From the NCBI RefSeq assembly GCF_006442315.1, contig NZ_VFVY01000016.1:105200-169199 (forward strand): 64,000 bases of DNA. The letters are read 5' to 3'. The notes beneath the pieces are model-generated. The model searched no databases, was not told where the DNA came from, and saw only the letters and a list, made by a program, of their open reading frames with translations. Positions 1 to 8,635 of the stretch are shown here, piece after piece. Both the position numbers and the translations under genes were made by a program. Position 1 is the first letter of the stretch. Each line of letters starts with the position of its first letter. Source of the stretch: Mesorhizobium sp. B2-3-4. Lineage in GTDB: Bacteria > Pseudomonadota > Alphaproteobacteria > Rhizobiales > Rhizobiaceae.

Positions 1-196
1 AACAAGCTTCGCCCTTGGGATGACGACGCCCGGGTTCTGCCAAATTCCCTGTGCAACGCGACCAGCCGCCGGCCTGACTTCGTTTGACATTTGGCAATTC
101 TGATGGAAAAGTCACAAAAAAAGTAAGGGAAGTCTCAAGCGACAATCTCGGCAGTCTTGGGTAGGGGACGCGTCCAAGGGAGGAAGCGCGGACGTC

Positions 197-1783
197 ATGA
201 TCGAACAGGGTTCGACCGCGATCGAACAGGGTTCGATTGCAGGGATGTCCCCTTTGCTGCGCGTCGAGGGCGTCAGCAAGAGGTTCGGTGGCGTCAATGC
301 GCTGCGCGGCGTCAGCCTGGAAATCCGGTCCGGCGAAGTCCACGCTTTGCTCGGTGAAAACGGGGCCGGCAAATCGACGCTGATCAAGATCCTGAGCGGC
401 GTGCATGTGCATGATGGCGGCTCGATCGAAATCGACGGCAAGCCCGTCTCCTTTGCCTCACCCGCCCAGTCGCGCGATGCCGGCGTGGCGGTCGTCTATC
501 AGGATCTGAGCCTGGTCGAGTCGCTTTCGGTAGCCGACAATCTGCTGCTTGGACGGGAGCCCCGGACCCGCTTCGGCGTCCTCAGGAAGAGCCTGCTGAT
601 GGCGCAGGCCGAGGCATTCCTGAAATCGCAGAACATTCCGCTCGATGCCCGCGCCATGGTCGGGTCGTTGCCGTTCGCCTATCGCCAGATGACCGAGATC
701 GCCAAGGCGCTGATGGGCGACGTGCGGCTGCTTATCCTCGACGAGCCGACCTCGGCGCTGACCGACGATGAGGAGAAGATCCTGTTCGAGGCAATCCGCG
801 CTGTCGCCGCGCGCGGCGTGGGCGTCATCTACGTCACCCACCGCCTCAACGAGGTGTTCCGGATCTCGAACCGGGTGACGGTGTTTCGCGACGGCCAGAA
901 CGCCGGGACATTCATCACGCAGGAAACCAATATGCGGCAGCTGGTCGGCGCGATCGTCGGACCGGATCACGCCGTGCTGAAGGCGGACGACACGGCAAGC
1001 GCACAGAGCCCGCGCGCACCGGCGCATTCGGCCGACAGGCCGGTGCTCGACTTGAGGGATGTCGGCAACGACCGGCTCGACCGGGTCAATCTCCAACTGC
1101 GCGGCGGTGAAATCCATGGCCTTGCCGGCCTGATCGGCAGCGGGCGCACCGAAATCCTGCAGACCATTTTCGGCCTGCTGCCGGTCCAGTCCGGACAGGC
1201 CAGCCTCGACGGCGCCGCGCTGGCGGCATCGGGTCCAGCCGCCGCGATCGGGCAAGGCATCGCGCTGGTGCCGGAGGACCGGCACGTCCAGGGCCTGGTG
1301 CTCGACCATTCGATAGAGCGCAACCTGACCTTGCCACGCTTGCCGGATTTCTCCCGTCTCGGCTGGCTGCGGCGGCGCACGGCCAGCGCGCACGCCAATG
1401 CGGCGATGCGCCGGCTGGCGGTCAAGGCGCCCGGCGCGCTGACGCCGGTGAAGAACCTGTCCGGCGGCAACCAGCAGAAGGTGGTGTTCGGCAAATGGAA
1501 TGAGCCTAGGCCGCGCGTGCTGCTGCTCGACGAGCCGACGGTCGGCGTCGATGTCGGCGCGCGCGAGGAGATTTACGGCGTCATTCGCGCGGCGGCAGCG
1601 GCCGGCAGCGGCGTGCTTCTGGTGTCTTCAGATCTTTCCGAGCTGCTGCAGCTCTGCGACCGCATCTCCATCGTCGTCGACGGCCGGATCACTAAAACGA
1701 TTTCGCGCCACGACCTCGGCAGTGCCGAGGATCTCCACCACCTCATCCAGCTTTCGCAGCCATCGGAAGAACACGCGGCATGA
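197..1783 (+). CDS. Sugar ABC transporter ATP-binding protein (RbsA/MglA type, CUT2)
   Basis: Energises uptake of a monosaccharide or polyol at the inner membrane. The 528-residue protein has two fused nucleotide-binding domains, as usual for CUT2 ATPases. Domain 1 has Walker A GENGAGKST at residues 53-61 and Walker B LILDEPTS near 180. Domain 2 has a degenerate P-loop (GLIGSGRTE), signature LSGGNQQK near 421 and LLLDEPTVGVD near 443. The stop overlaps the permease start (ATGA), and a binding-protein gene follows, so this is the first gene of a three-gene transporter operon. The start is uncertain. ATG 197 has GGGAGGA about 12 nt upstream. ATG 245 (MSPLLRVEG) matches where family members usually begin, but has little SD. 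Two palindromes lie between the two candidate starts. The substrate cannot be read from the sequence. Confidence 0.93.
   Translation: MIEQGSTAIEQGSIAGMSPLLRVEGVSKRFGGVNALRGVSLEIRSGEVHALLGENGAGKSTLIKILSGVHVHDGGSIEIDGKPVSFASPAQSRDAGVAVVYQDLSLVESLSVADNLLLGREPRTRFGVLRKSLLMAQAEAFLKSQNIPLDARAMVGSLPFAYRQMTEIAKALMGDVRLLILDEPTSALTDDEEKILFEAIRAVAARGVGVIYVTHRLNEVFRISNRVTVFRDGQNAGTFITQETNMRQLVGAIVGPDHAVLKADDTASAQSPRAPAHSADRPVLDLRDVGNDRLDRVNLQLRGGEIHGLAGLIGSGRTEILQTIFGLLPVQSGQASLDGAALAASGPAAAIGQGIALVPEDRHVQGLVLDHSIERNLTLPRLPDFSRLGWLRRRTASAHANAAMRRLAVKAPGALTPVKNLSGGNQQKVVFGKWNEPRPRVLLLDEPTVGVDVGAREEIYGVIRAAAAAGSGVLLVSSDLSELLQLCDRISIVVDGRITKTISRHDLGSAEDLHHLIQLSQPSEEHAA
201..236. promoter_or_regulatory. Tandem perfect palindromes, candidate operator
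   Basis: TCGAACAGGGTTCGA occurs at 201-215 and again, identically, at 222-236. Each copy is a perfect inverted repeat (TCGAAC/GTTCGA, 3-bp centre), and the copies are offset by exactly 21 bp, two helical turns. They sit between the two possible starts of the transporter ATPase. If translation starts at 245 they lie in the 5' leader; if at 197 they encode a repeated IEQGS peptide. The regulator is unknown. Confidence 0.5.
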
Positions 1784-2775
1784 CCGAGACCCCGCCAAAC
1801 ACAGCAACGGCCAAGGGTGCCGCCCACCCGGCCGGCGGCCGCTCGGCCTTGCGGCATCTGCTGCAGGGGGAGCGGCCCTACATGCTCTATGTCGCGTTCG
1901 CCGTCATGCTCGTTGTCTTCAGCCTGGCGTCGCCCTGGTTCCTGTCGATCGACAATTTTCTCAACATCGGTCGGCAGACGACGCTGGTCTCGATCATTGC
2001 GGTGGGCATGACATTCGTCATCATCTCCAGGCAGATCGACCTGTCGGTGGCCTCGACGCTGGCGCTTTCGGGCATGAGCGCGTCGTTGGCCATGGCTTTT
2101 GTCGCCAACAATTGGGTGGTCGGCGCGGTTGCGGGGCTGGGTACGGGCGCACTGATCGGACTGGTCAACGGGGTTCTGACCACGCGCCTCGAAATCCCGT
2201 CCTTCCTGGTGACGCTCGGCACGCTGAGCGGCGCGCGCGGCTTGGCGCTGATGGTCACCAACACCAAGCCGGTCATCATCACCAACGAGTATTATTTCGC
2301 CATCTTCGGCGAGGGCTCGGTGCTGGGCATTCCCGCACCGATCCTGTGGACGCTCGGCGTCACCATCGCCGGCATCCTGCTCCTGCACTACAGCGTCTAC
2401 GGGCGGCGCGTCTATGCGGCGGGCGGCAATCCGACCGCGGCGCTCTATTCGGGTGTCAACATCAAGCAGGTCACGACGCTGGCCTTCGTGCTGACCGGCA
2501 CGCTCGCCGGACTGGCATCGCTGATCCTGTCGGCGCGTTCGCACGCGGCGCGCCCCGACGTGGTGCAAGGCATGGAGCTCGATGTCATCGCCTCGGTGAT
2601 CCTCGGCGGCTGCAGCCTGTTCGGCGGCCGCGGCTTCGTGCTCGGCACGCTGCTCGGCAGCCTGATCATCGGCACGCTCAACAATGGGCTGGTGCTGCTC
2701 GGCGTCAGCTCGTCGCTGCAACTCGTCATCAAGGGAGCAATCATCGTCGCCGCGGTCGCGTTCACGAGGAGGTAA
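1780..2775 (+). CDS. Sugar ABC transporter permease (CUT2, RbsC-like)
   Basis: Inner-membrane permease of the transporter whose ATPase lies immediately upstream, with start and stop overlapping by ATGA. The 331-residue protein has about eight to ten hydrophobic segments after a polar N-terminus of about 30 residues. It carries two CUT2 permease hallmarks: a VIISRQIDLSVAS block (consensus GGIDLSVG), and DVIASVILGGCSLFGGRG near residues 268-285 in the cytoplasmic loop. One permease gene is present, so a homodimer is expected. The binding-protein gene follows after 75 bp. Confidence 0.93.
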   Translation: MTETPPNTATAKGAAHPAGGRSALRHLLQGERPYMLYVAFAVMLVVFSLASPWFLSIDNFLNIGRQTTLVSIIAVGMTFVIISRQIDLSVASTLALSGMSASLAMAFVANNWVVGAVAGLGTGALIGLVNGVLTTRLEIPSFLVTLGTLSGARGLALMVTNTKPVIITNEYYFAIFGEGSVLGIPAPILWTLGVTIAGILLLHYSVYGRRVYAAGGNPTAALYSGVNIKQVTTLAFVLTGTLAGLASLILSARSHAARPDVVQGMELDVIASVILGGCSLFGGRGFVLGTLLGSLIIGTLNNGLVLLGVSSSLQLVIKGAIIVAAVAFTRR

Positions 2776-2850
2776 GGCGCGCATTCGCGAATATCAGCAG
2801 AAAACCGCCGGCTCCAAACGGCATAACATCAACGATCAACGGAGGAAGTC

Positions 2851-4002
2851 ATGAGACAATCGGCAAGAATCCTACTCGGCACATTGAGCCTCGCCGCCAG
2901 CGCCTTCGCGCTGTCGACGTCGCTCAGTCTCGCGCAAACGCCCGACACCTGCGTTACCGGCGTCGACCTCGCCACGCTCGGTCCCAAAGGCATTGTCGGG
3001 CAAGGCCCGCATGGCGAAAAGGCTGCCTCGCCCGACGAGCTGAAATTGACCGACGACGAAGCCGCCAAGGTCAAGGCCGGCAACTTCAAGGTCGGCATTT
3101 CCATGCAGACGGTGAACCTCGACTGGTCGCAATTGCAGGTGCAAGGCATCAGCGAGACGTTGGCCAAATATGGCGTCACCGTCACCGGCGTGGCGTCGGC
3201 CGAATATCAGGTCGACAAGCAGATCGCCGACATCGAAAACACCATCCAGCAGCATCCCGACGGCATCATCTCCATCCCCGTCGATTTCACCGCGACGGCA
3301 CCGACCTACAAGAAGGTGGGCGAGGCCGGCATCAAGCTGGTGTTCATGGACTCTATTCCGGTCGGCCTTTCATCGCCCAAGGATTTTGCCTCGATGATCT
3401 CGGCCGACAGCCAGGGCAATGGCCAGATCGCCGCGACGATCCTCGCCTCCTGCATGCCCAAGGGCGGCACGATCGGCCTGGTGAATTTCGGCGTCGACTA
3501 TTTCAGCACCAATGAGCGCACCAAGGGCGTCAGCGAGTGGATGAAGAAGAACCGGCCCGACATCGTCATGAAGCAGGTCGATTTCACCGATCCGTCGAAA
3601 GTCTCGCAGATCGCAGGCGATTTCCTGACCGGCAATCCCGACGTGAAGGGCCTCTACGCGGTCTGGGACCAGCCGGCGCTCGACACGCTGTCGTCGATGC
3701 GCGCGCAAGGCATCGACATTCCGATCACCACGGTCGATCTCGGCCTGCAATCGGCGATCGAGATCGCCAAGGGCGGGCCGCTCAAGGCTACCGGCTCGCA
3801 GCGTCCCTACGACCAGGGCGTCGCCGAGGCGCTGGCCATGATGAAGGCGCTGATCGGACAACCCACGCCCGCCTGGGTCGGCGTGCAGTCCTTGCCGGTG
3901 GTGCAGTCCAACGTGCTGGAATCCTACAAGACCGTCTTCCACAAGGACCCGCCGGCCGAACTGGTCGACGCCTGCAATGCGGCAAAGCCGAAGTGCAACT
4001 GA
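2851..4002 (+). CDS. Periplasmic sugar-binding protein of the CUT2 transporter
   Basis: Captures the substrate in the periplasm and hands it to the upstream permease. The 383-residue precursor has a Sec signal peptide (MRQSARILLG, hydrophobic core, cleavage near residue 28). A type I periplasmic-binding fold of the RbsB/XylF group (peripla_BP_4) follows, including KVGISMQTVNLDW, QIADIENTIQQHPDGIISIPVD and an ITTVDLG block. A GGAGG lies about 8 nt before the ATG. There is an N-terminal insert of about 40 residues (CVTGVDLATLGPKGIVGQG) before the first beta-strand, longer than in RbsB. A GC-rich hairpin follows the stop. The substrate is not determinable. Confidence 0.92.
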   Translation: MRQSARILLGTLSLAASAFALSTSLSLAQTPDTCVTGVDLATLGPKGIVGQGPHGEKAASPDELKLTDDEAAKVKAGNFKVGISMQTVNLDWSQLQVQGISETLAKYGVTVTGVASAEYQVDKQIADIENTIQQHPDGIISIPVDFTATAPTYKKVGEAGIKLVFMDSIPVGLSSPKDFASMISADSQGNGQIAATILASCMPKGGTIGLVNFGVDYFSTNERTKGVSEWMKKNRPDIVMKQVDFTDPSKVSQIAGDFLTGNPDVKGLYAVWDQPALDTLSSMRAQGIDIPITTVDLGLQSAIEIAKGGPLKATGSQRPYDQGVAEALAMMKALIGQPTPAWVGVQSLPVVQSNVLESYKTVFHKDPPAELVDACNAAKPKCN

Positions 4003-4018
4003 GGTAGATGAAAGGCAT

Positions 4019-4041
4019 GGGCGCGGGGAGGTTCCGCGCCC
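4019..4041 (+). terminator. GC-rich hairpin after the ABC operon
   Basis: GGGCGCGG (4019-4026) pairs with CCGCGCCC (4034-4041) around a 7-nt loop, 17 bp after the binding-protein stop. There is no U-tract, so it may act as an mRNA 3' end stabiliser or a Rho-assisted terminator. Confidence 0.45.
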
Positions 4042-4157
4042 GTCACTGGCGGCCCCCGGACCGGCCCCGACGGCTCTTCGTCGTGGGCACGCGGTATGCT
4101 AGGCGTCAGGCCGGGATGGCCTGATTTGCCGGCTGTCCGCGATTCGAGGGGTGCCCG

Positions 4158-5156
4158 ATGTATGTAGGCCGTTCCTACAAGGTGGTCGATTTCGCGCTGT
4201 GGTCGCGGCGCAGCGTCATCTACATGGTGGTGGTGAGCGGGCTGGCCGTGGCGGCCTACCGGCTTCCGGGCCTTGCCGGGTTTTCGGTGCCGTGGTCGGT
4301 GGTGCTGGTGCTCGGCACCACGGTGTCGCTGGTTGCCGGCTTCAAGAATTCGCAAGTGTTCACCCGCAGCGGCGAAGCGCTGCAGGCGTTCACGCAGATC
4401 ACGGCAAGCAGCCGCGTCTGGTCCAATTTCTGCCGGGACTTCCTGGATGCGGCGACAGCGCGGCAGCTCATCTATCGCCACATCGCCTGGATGACGGCGC
4501 TGCGCTATTCGCTGCGGCGGCCGATGCCGTGGGAATCGATGGGCAAGGCCGCCAATGTCGAATACCGGCGGCGTTACGATATCCAGGAGGACAAGGGCTC
4601 GATCGCCGACGATCTGCGCCCGCTGCTGGGCGAGACGACAGCCGATGTCCTGAGGTCGCCCCGTCCGGCGATAGCCTTGCTCGAAATGCAGTCGGTCCAA
4701 GTCAACGGGCTCTTCAAGGACGCCCAGATCCCACCGCAGATCTATGGCGAACTGACCAAGCTGATCCGCGACTTCCACGATCAGCAGGCGCGTTGCGACC
4801 GCATCAAGAACAATCCCTATCCCCGGCAATACGCCATCGTCAGTTCCATGTTCGTGATGATCTTCTGCACGCTGCTGCCGTTCGGCGTGGTTCCGGTGTT
4901 CGCCGACATGGGCAAGCTCGGTGGCATGCTCGGCGCGATCGCCATCTGGCTGACGATCCCGTTCAGCACGCTTTTGGGCTGGGCCTACATGTCGCTCGAC
5001 CAGGTGGGTGAAAGCAGTGCCAATCCCTTCGAGGGCAATGCCAACGACGTGCCGATCTCGCAGATATGCCGCGACATCGAGATCGAGATGCGCGCCGGGC
5101 TTGGCGAAAGCGATCTGCCCAGGCCCTTGCTGCCGGTCAACGACATCGCGATGTAG
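4158..5156 (+). CDS. Bestrophin-like (UPF0187/YneE family) membrane protein
   Basis: A 332-residue protein resembling bacterial bestrophin homologues, which are pentameric inner-membrane ion channels. Visible features are two N-terminal hydrophobic segments (about residues 18-60), the GFKNSQVFTR block that corresponds to the conserved GFRNNxAYDR motif, a second hydrophobic pair near residues 225-280, and a polar C-terminus with the family-typical NPFEGNANDVPISQICRDIE. It stands alone between the ABC operon and convergent genes. The physiological ion and role are unknown. Confidence 0.8.
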   Translation: MYVGRSYKVVDFALWSRRSVIYMVVVSGLAVAAYRLPGLAGFSVPWSVVLVLGTTVSLVAGFKNSQVFTRSGEALQAFTQITASSRVWSNFCRDFLDAATARQLIYRHIAWMTALRYSLRRPMPWESMGKAANVEYRRRYDIQEDKGSIADDLRPLLGETTADVLRSPRPAIALLEMQSVQVNGLFKDAQIPPQIYGELTKLIRDFHDQQARCDRIKNNPYPRQYAIVSSMFVMIFCTLLPFGVVPVFADMGKLGGMLGAIAIWLTIPFSTLLGWAYMSLDQVGESSANPFEGNANDVPISQICRDIEIEMRAGLGESDLPRPLLPVNDIAM

Positions 5157-5204
5157 AGTTTGTACGCTCGCGAGCCTCGATCTCAGGGCTATGCCGGCCG
5201 GCGG

Positions 5205-5453
5205 TCAGTCCCGACCAGTCCGTGCCTTCCGGCCGGAAACGATCCGCAGCCAGGGCGCCAGATGGAAGGCGCTCATCAGGAGGTACATGGCCGGCATACC
5301 CGCGATCGGCGACGGGGCGCCCATGCAGCTCATTGCTCCCTCGCCGCCCAGCGAGACGAGCGCCATCAAGGCGAAGGTCGGGGCGGCGGCAAGGCACAGC
5401 CAATCGGCGATGCCAAGGGCGGCGATGTTTTCGGTGCGATGGGTATCGCTCAC
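5205..5453 (-). CDS. Small hydrophobic membrane protein, conserved hypothetical
   Basis: An 82-residue protein starting at GTG 5453, preceded by AGGAGAAAAGCC (SD AGGAGA with good spacing). It has two hydrophobic stretches: IADWLCLAAAPTFALMALVSL at about residues 15-35, and MPAMYLLMSAFHLAPWLRIV near 53-72. The C-terminus is basic. I recall similar short proteins in mesorhizobia but no function. It follows the DUF899 gene by about 137 bp on the same strand and may be co-transcribed. Confidence 0.6.
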   Translation of the reverse strand: MSDTHRTENIAALGIADWLCLAAAPTFALMALVSLGGEGAMSCMGAPSPIAGMPAMYLLMSAFHLAPWLRIVSGRKARTGRD

Positions 5454-5590
5454 GGCTTTTCTCCTGATGTGCCGAGGGTCGGGACGCGACGCGCCAAGAC
5501 TTGATTTCCGCGCCCCGCCCGGGGGCGGGGCGCGGTGGCCGAGAGGCGGCCGGGGCTTTCGCAGGCCACGGCCAGCTCCTTGGCGAAGCC

Positions 5591-6343
5591 CTACTTCTCG
5601 CCCTTGTCGCGGAACGCGGCCTCGCCGGCGGCAGAGACTTCGGCCCATTTCTTGTCGGCGCCGGCCTCATAATTATCGTGCCAGTTCCACCAGCTGTAGA
5701 GCGGCGTCTGCGGATAGCCTTCGGGCGAGTCCTCCCAGATCTCCTGGCGGCCGAGCGGAGTGGCGTCGAGATAGCTCCACACCGTGCCCATCGCCTCGTC
5801 GCCGCGGCTGTTGATGAAATAGGTGCGGAAGACGCGGTCGCCGTCATGGATGAAGACGTTGTGGCCGTGCCATTCGTCGACGCCGAAATCCTTGTCGAAA
5901 CTGTCTGATATCGTGTACCAGGGCATCTCCCAGCCCATGCGTGCCTTCAGCCTGACAATGTCGGCCTGCGGCGCGCGCGAGGCGTAGGCCAGCGTGGTGT
6001 TGCGGGCGTTGAGGTGGGCGAGGTGTCCGACCTGGTCGGCGCCCAGCGAACAACCGCGGCAGGCATGGTCGGGCCAGCCATAGACGCCGGGTTCGAAGAA
6101 GGCGCGGTAGACGATCAACTGGCGGCGGCCTTCGAACAGGTCGAGCAGGCTTGCCTTGCCGTTCGGGCCTTCGAAGACATAGGCCTTGTCCACTTCCATC
6201 CATGGCATGCGCCGGCGTTCGGCCGACAGCGCGTCCCTGGCGCGCATCGTCGCCTTCTCCTTCACCAGCATCTTTTCATGCGCGGCCGCCCAGTCCTGCG
6301 GCGAAACGATCGGCGGGGTCTTCATGGTCATGTGCTTGGTCAT
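5591..6343 (-). CDS. DUF899 family thioredoxin-fold protein
   Basis: A 250-residue DUF899 member, a thioredoxin-like family of unclear function. Family landmarks include the N-terminal W-x-A-A-H-E-x-x-L-V-K-E segment, RRRMPWMEVDKAYVFEGPNG, the RAFFEPGVYGWPDHACRGCS block (the position of the redox-like CxxC; here C-R-G-C) and a C-terminal YSWWNWHDNY. SD AAGGAGAA precedes ATG 6343. The ATG overlaps the stop of a possible 59-codon upstream ORF. A small membrane protein gene lies downstream. Confidence 0.88.
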   Translation of the reverse strand: MTKHMTMKTPPIVSPQDWAAAHEKMLVKEKATMRARDALSAERRRMPWMEVDKAYVFEGPNGKASLLDLFEGRRQLIVYRAFFEPGVYGWPDHACRGCSLGADQVGHLAHLNARNTTLAYASRAPQADIVRLKARMGWEMPWYTISDSFDKDFGVDEWHGHNVFIHDGDRVFRTYFINSRGDEAMGTVWSYLDATPLGRQEIWEDSPEGYPQTPLYSWWNWHDNYEAGADKKWAEVSAAGEAAFRDKGEK

Positions 6344-6519
6344 TGGTCTTCTCCTTTGCCAGTCATGGCGTCGTTGCGGTGTGTCGTTGCCTGGGGATGC
6401 CGGGATGTCTGAGGCGTGGCGGGTTCAAAGAAATCCGGCCCGGCGCAGCAGGGGTGGCGCCCGGCTGGCTTGGCCGTATCATTCGCCGTGGCGAGGTCGA
6501 GGTCGGTGGAAGCAGGCAT
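6340..6519 (-). CDS. Possible 59-residue leader ORF coupled to the DUF899 gene
   Basis: An ATG at 6519 follows AAGGGAG with about 8-nt spacing. It opens a 59-codon frame ending in TGA at 6340-6342, which overlaps the DUF899 ATG (ATGA). The peptide (MPASTDLDLATANDTAK...) is polar, Pro/Thr-rich, contains PCC, and matches no family I know. Evidence for it is the SD and the exact coupling overlap only. It could equally be untranslated leader. Confidence 0.35.
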   Translation of the reverse strand: MPASTDLDLATANDTAKPAGRHPCCAGPDFFEPATPQTSRHPQATTHRNDAMTGKGEDQ

Positions 6520-6635
6520 TTTCTGGTTCTCCCTTGCATGCCGTCATGGCCGGCACGACTTGCTGGTTGACGGTACTGACTTAAGGTAGGGCGCCGACGC
6601 GGCGGGGTGGGAGTTACAAGTGTGACGGGATTTGA

Positions 6636-7856
6636 ATGGACTCGCTGATGACAGCTGCGGCGTTGGCTCTGGCGGCAGGCGATCCGCTCGGCGCGCTCGA
6701 CCGCGTTGCGCTGCGCGAGGACGCGCCGGCGCTGGCGCTGCGCGGCATCGCCATGGCGCAGCTCGGCGATCTCGATCGCGCCAAGCTCTTGTTGCGGCGC
6801 GCCGCGCGCGCCTTCAGCCCGAGGGAAGCGGTGGCGCGGGCGCGGTGCGTCGTCGCCGAGGCCGAGATCGCGCTGGTCTCGCGCGACCTTGGCTGGCCGG
6901 CCAAGGCGCTCGACGCGGCGCGCATTACGCTGGAAAAGCATGGCGACCGGCTCAATGCGGCGCATGCCGGCCATCTCAAGGTACGGCGCCTGCTCCTGAT
7001 CGGCCGCCTCGACGAGGCCGAGCAGGTGCTGGCCGGGCTCGACCCGGCGCCGCTGCCGCCGGCGTCGCGGGCCGCGCATGAGCTGGCCGTGGCCGGTATC
7101 GCTTTGCGGCGACTGCGGACCCGCCCGGCGCGCGCGGCACTCGAGTGGGCGCGAGCCGCCGCCCGCAAGGCCGGCATTGCCGGCCTGATCGCGGAAGTGG
7201 AGAGCGCGTCCCTGGCACTTGAGACGCCGGCGGCGCGGCTGATCGCCAATGGTGAAGAACGGCCGCTGCTGCTCGAAGAGGTGGAGGCGCTGCAGGGGGC
7301 GCCGGGGCTGGTCGTCGATGCTTTTCACTACGCGGTGCGCGGCGGCGGCACCACGGTTTCGCTGGCGAGCCGGCCGGTGCTGTTTTCGCTGGCGCGAACG
7401 CTCGCCGAAGCATGGCCGGCGGACGTGTCGCGGGAGGAACTGGTGGCGCGGGCCTTTGGCGGCAAGCATGCCGATGAATCGCACCGCGCCCGGCTGCGCG
7501 TCGAAATCGGACGGCTGCGCGGCGAGCTTGGCGGGCTGGCCGATATCAGCGCCACCAAGCGCGGCTTCACGCTGGCGCCGCGCCAGGCGCGCGCGGTGAT
7601 GGTGCTGGCGCGGCCGATCGAGGAACGGCACGCGGCGGTGCTCGCCTTGCTCGCCGATGGCGAGGCGTGGTCGAGCTCGGCCTTGGCGCTGGCGCTCGGA
7701 ACCGGCCAGCGCAGCGTGCAAAGGGCGCTTGAGCCGCTTGCCGAAACCGGCAAGGTGCAGTCTTTCGGCCACGGCCGGGCGCGCCGCTGGATGACGCCGC
7801 CGGTGGCGGGATTCACGACGACCTTGTTACTCCCGGCACCGCTGCCGAATGGCTAA
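6636..7856 (+). CDS. TPR-like/winged-helix DNA-binding regulator
   Basis: A 406-residue protein with two parts. Residues 1-200 are Ala/Leu/Arg-rich helical repeats resembling TPRs (PALALRGIAMAQLGDLDRAKLLLRR and similar). The C-terminal half has two winged-helix-like segments: one near 245-300 (SREELVARAFGGKHADESHRARLRVEIGRLR), and one near 330-385 (RHAAVLALLADGEAWSSSALALALGTGQRSVQRALEPL). Probably a transcriptional regulator. It lies divergent from DUF899 and 61 bp before the beta-propeller gene at 7918, a likely target or partner. The SD is weak (GGGA). No receiver domain is visible. Confidence 0.65.
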   Translation: MDSLMTAAALALAAGDPLGALDRVALREDAPALALRGIAMAQLGDLDRAKLLLRRAARAFSPREAVARARCVVAEAEIALVSRDLGWPAKALDAARITLEKHGDRLNAAHAGHLKVRRLLLIGRLDEAEQVLAGLDPAPLPPASRAAHELAVAGIALRRLRTRPARAALEWARAAARKAGIAGLIAEVESASLALETPAARLIANGEERPLLLEEVEALQGAPGLVVDAFHYAVRGGGTTVSLASRPVLFSLARTLAEAWPADVSREELVARAFGGKHADESHRARLRVEIGRLRGELGGLADISATKRGFTLAPRQARAVMVLARPIEERHAAVLALLADGEAWSSSALALALGTGQRSVQRALEPLAETGKVQSFGHGRARRWMTPPVAGFTTTLLLPAPLPNG

Positions 7857-7917
7857 GGTGCGTCGATATTCAGGTGAGGCCGGCCTGCAAATAGCGACCA
7901 CGATCGAGGATCAGGAC

Positions 7918-8550
7918 ATGAAACATTCGGCGGCTGAAATCCTGCAGGAATATGGACCCTTTCCGGGGGTCGAGAAGGTGGGTGGGGTCAGCTTCGACGG
8001 CAAGAGCGTCTGGTTCGCCTCGGGCGACAGGCTCAATGCCTTCGATCCGCAAACCGGCAAACCGCTGCGCACGATCGATGTCGCGGCGCATGCCGGCACC
8101 GCCTATGACGGAAGGCATCTCTACCAGATCACCAACGACCGCATCCTGAAGATCGACCCTGACAGCGGCGAGGTTCTGAGCACCATTCCAGCGCCGGGTG
8201 GCGGTCGCGATTCCGGGCTGACCTGGGCCGAAGGAACGCTGTGGGTCGGGCAGTACCGCGAGCGCAAGATACACCAGATCGATCCCGAGACCGGGGCGGT
8301 GCTGCGCACCATCGAATCCGACCGCTTCGTCACCGGGGTGACCTGGGTGGAGGGCGAGATGTGGCACGCCACCTGGGAAGGCGACGAGAGCGATCTCAGG
8401 CGCATCGACCCGCGGACGGGCAAGGTTCTGGAGAAGCTCGATATGCCCACGGGCATGGGCATATCGGGGCTCGAATCCGACGGCGGCGAGCGTCTGTTCT
8501 GCGGCGGCGGCAATGTCGGCGTGGTGAGGGCGGTGCGCCGGCCGAAGTGA
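7918..8550 (+). CDS. Beta-propeller (YVTN/Vgb-like) protein, cytosolic
   Basis: A 210-residue protein built of four to five repeats of a propeller-blade pattern: NAFDPQTGKPLRTID, LKIDPDSGEVLSTIP, HQIDPETGAVLRTIES and RRIDPRTGKVLEKLD. These resemble Vgb/PQQ-like or glutamine-cyclotransferase-type propellers. There is no signal peptide when started at ATG 7918 (MKHSAAEIL). A longer frame to ATG 7849 exists but overlaps the preceding gene and lacks SD. The repeat number is low for a closed propeller, so it may oligomerise. Function unknown; it is paired with the upstream regulator. Confidence 0.7.
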   Translation: MKHSAAEILQEYGPFPGVEKVGGVSFDGKSVWFASGDRLNAFDPQTGKPLRTIDVAAHAGTAYDGRHLYQITNDRILKIDPDSGEVLSTIPAPGGGRDSGLTWAEGTLWVGQYRERKIHQIDPETGAVLRTIESDRFVTGVTWVEGEMWHATWEGDESDLRRIDPRTGKVLEKLDMPTGMGISGLESDGGERLFCGGGNVGVVRAVRRPK

Positions 8551-8635
8551 CGGTCGATTTATCTGAAATCGGCTGGTCGTTGAGCGGTGGCGTGCCTAGA
8601 TAGGCTGGACCATTCCCCCGCAAAAGGACCAGACC

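Noticed and set aside
1500..3515. Long overlapping frame (671 codons) across ATPase, permease and binding-protein genes
   Set aside because: Arg/His-rich shadow frame in high-GC DNA; the three real genes are recognisable families in the other frames.
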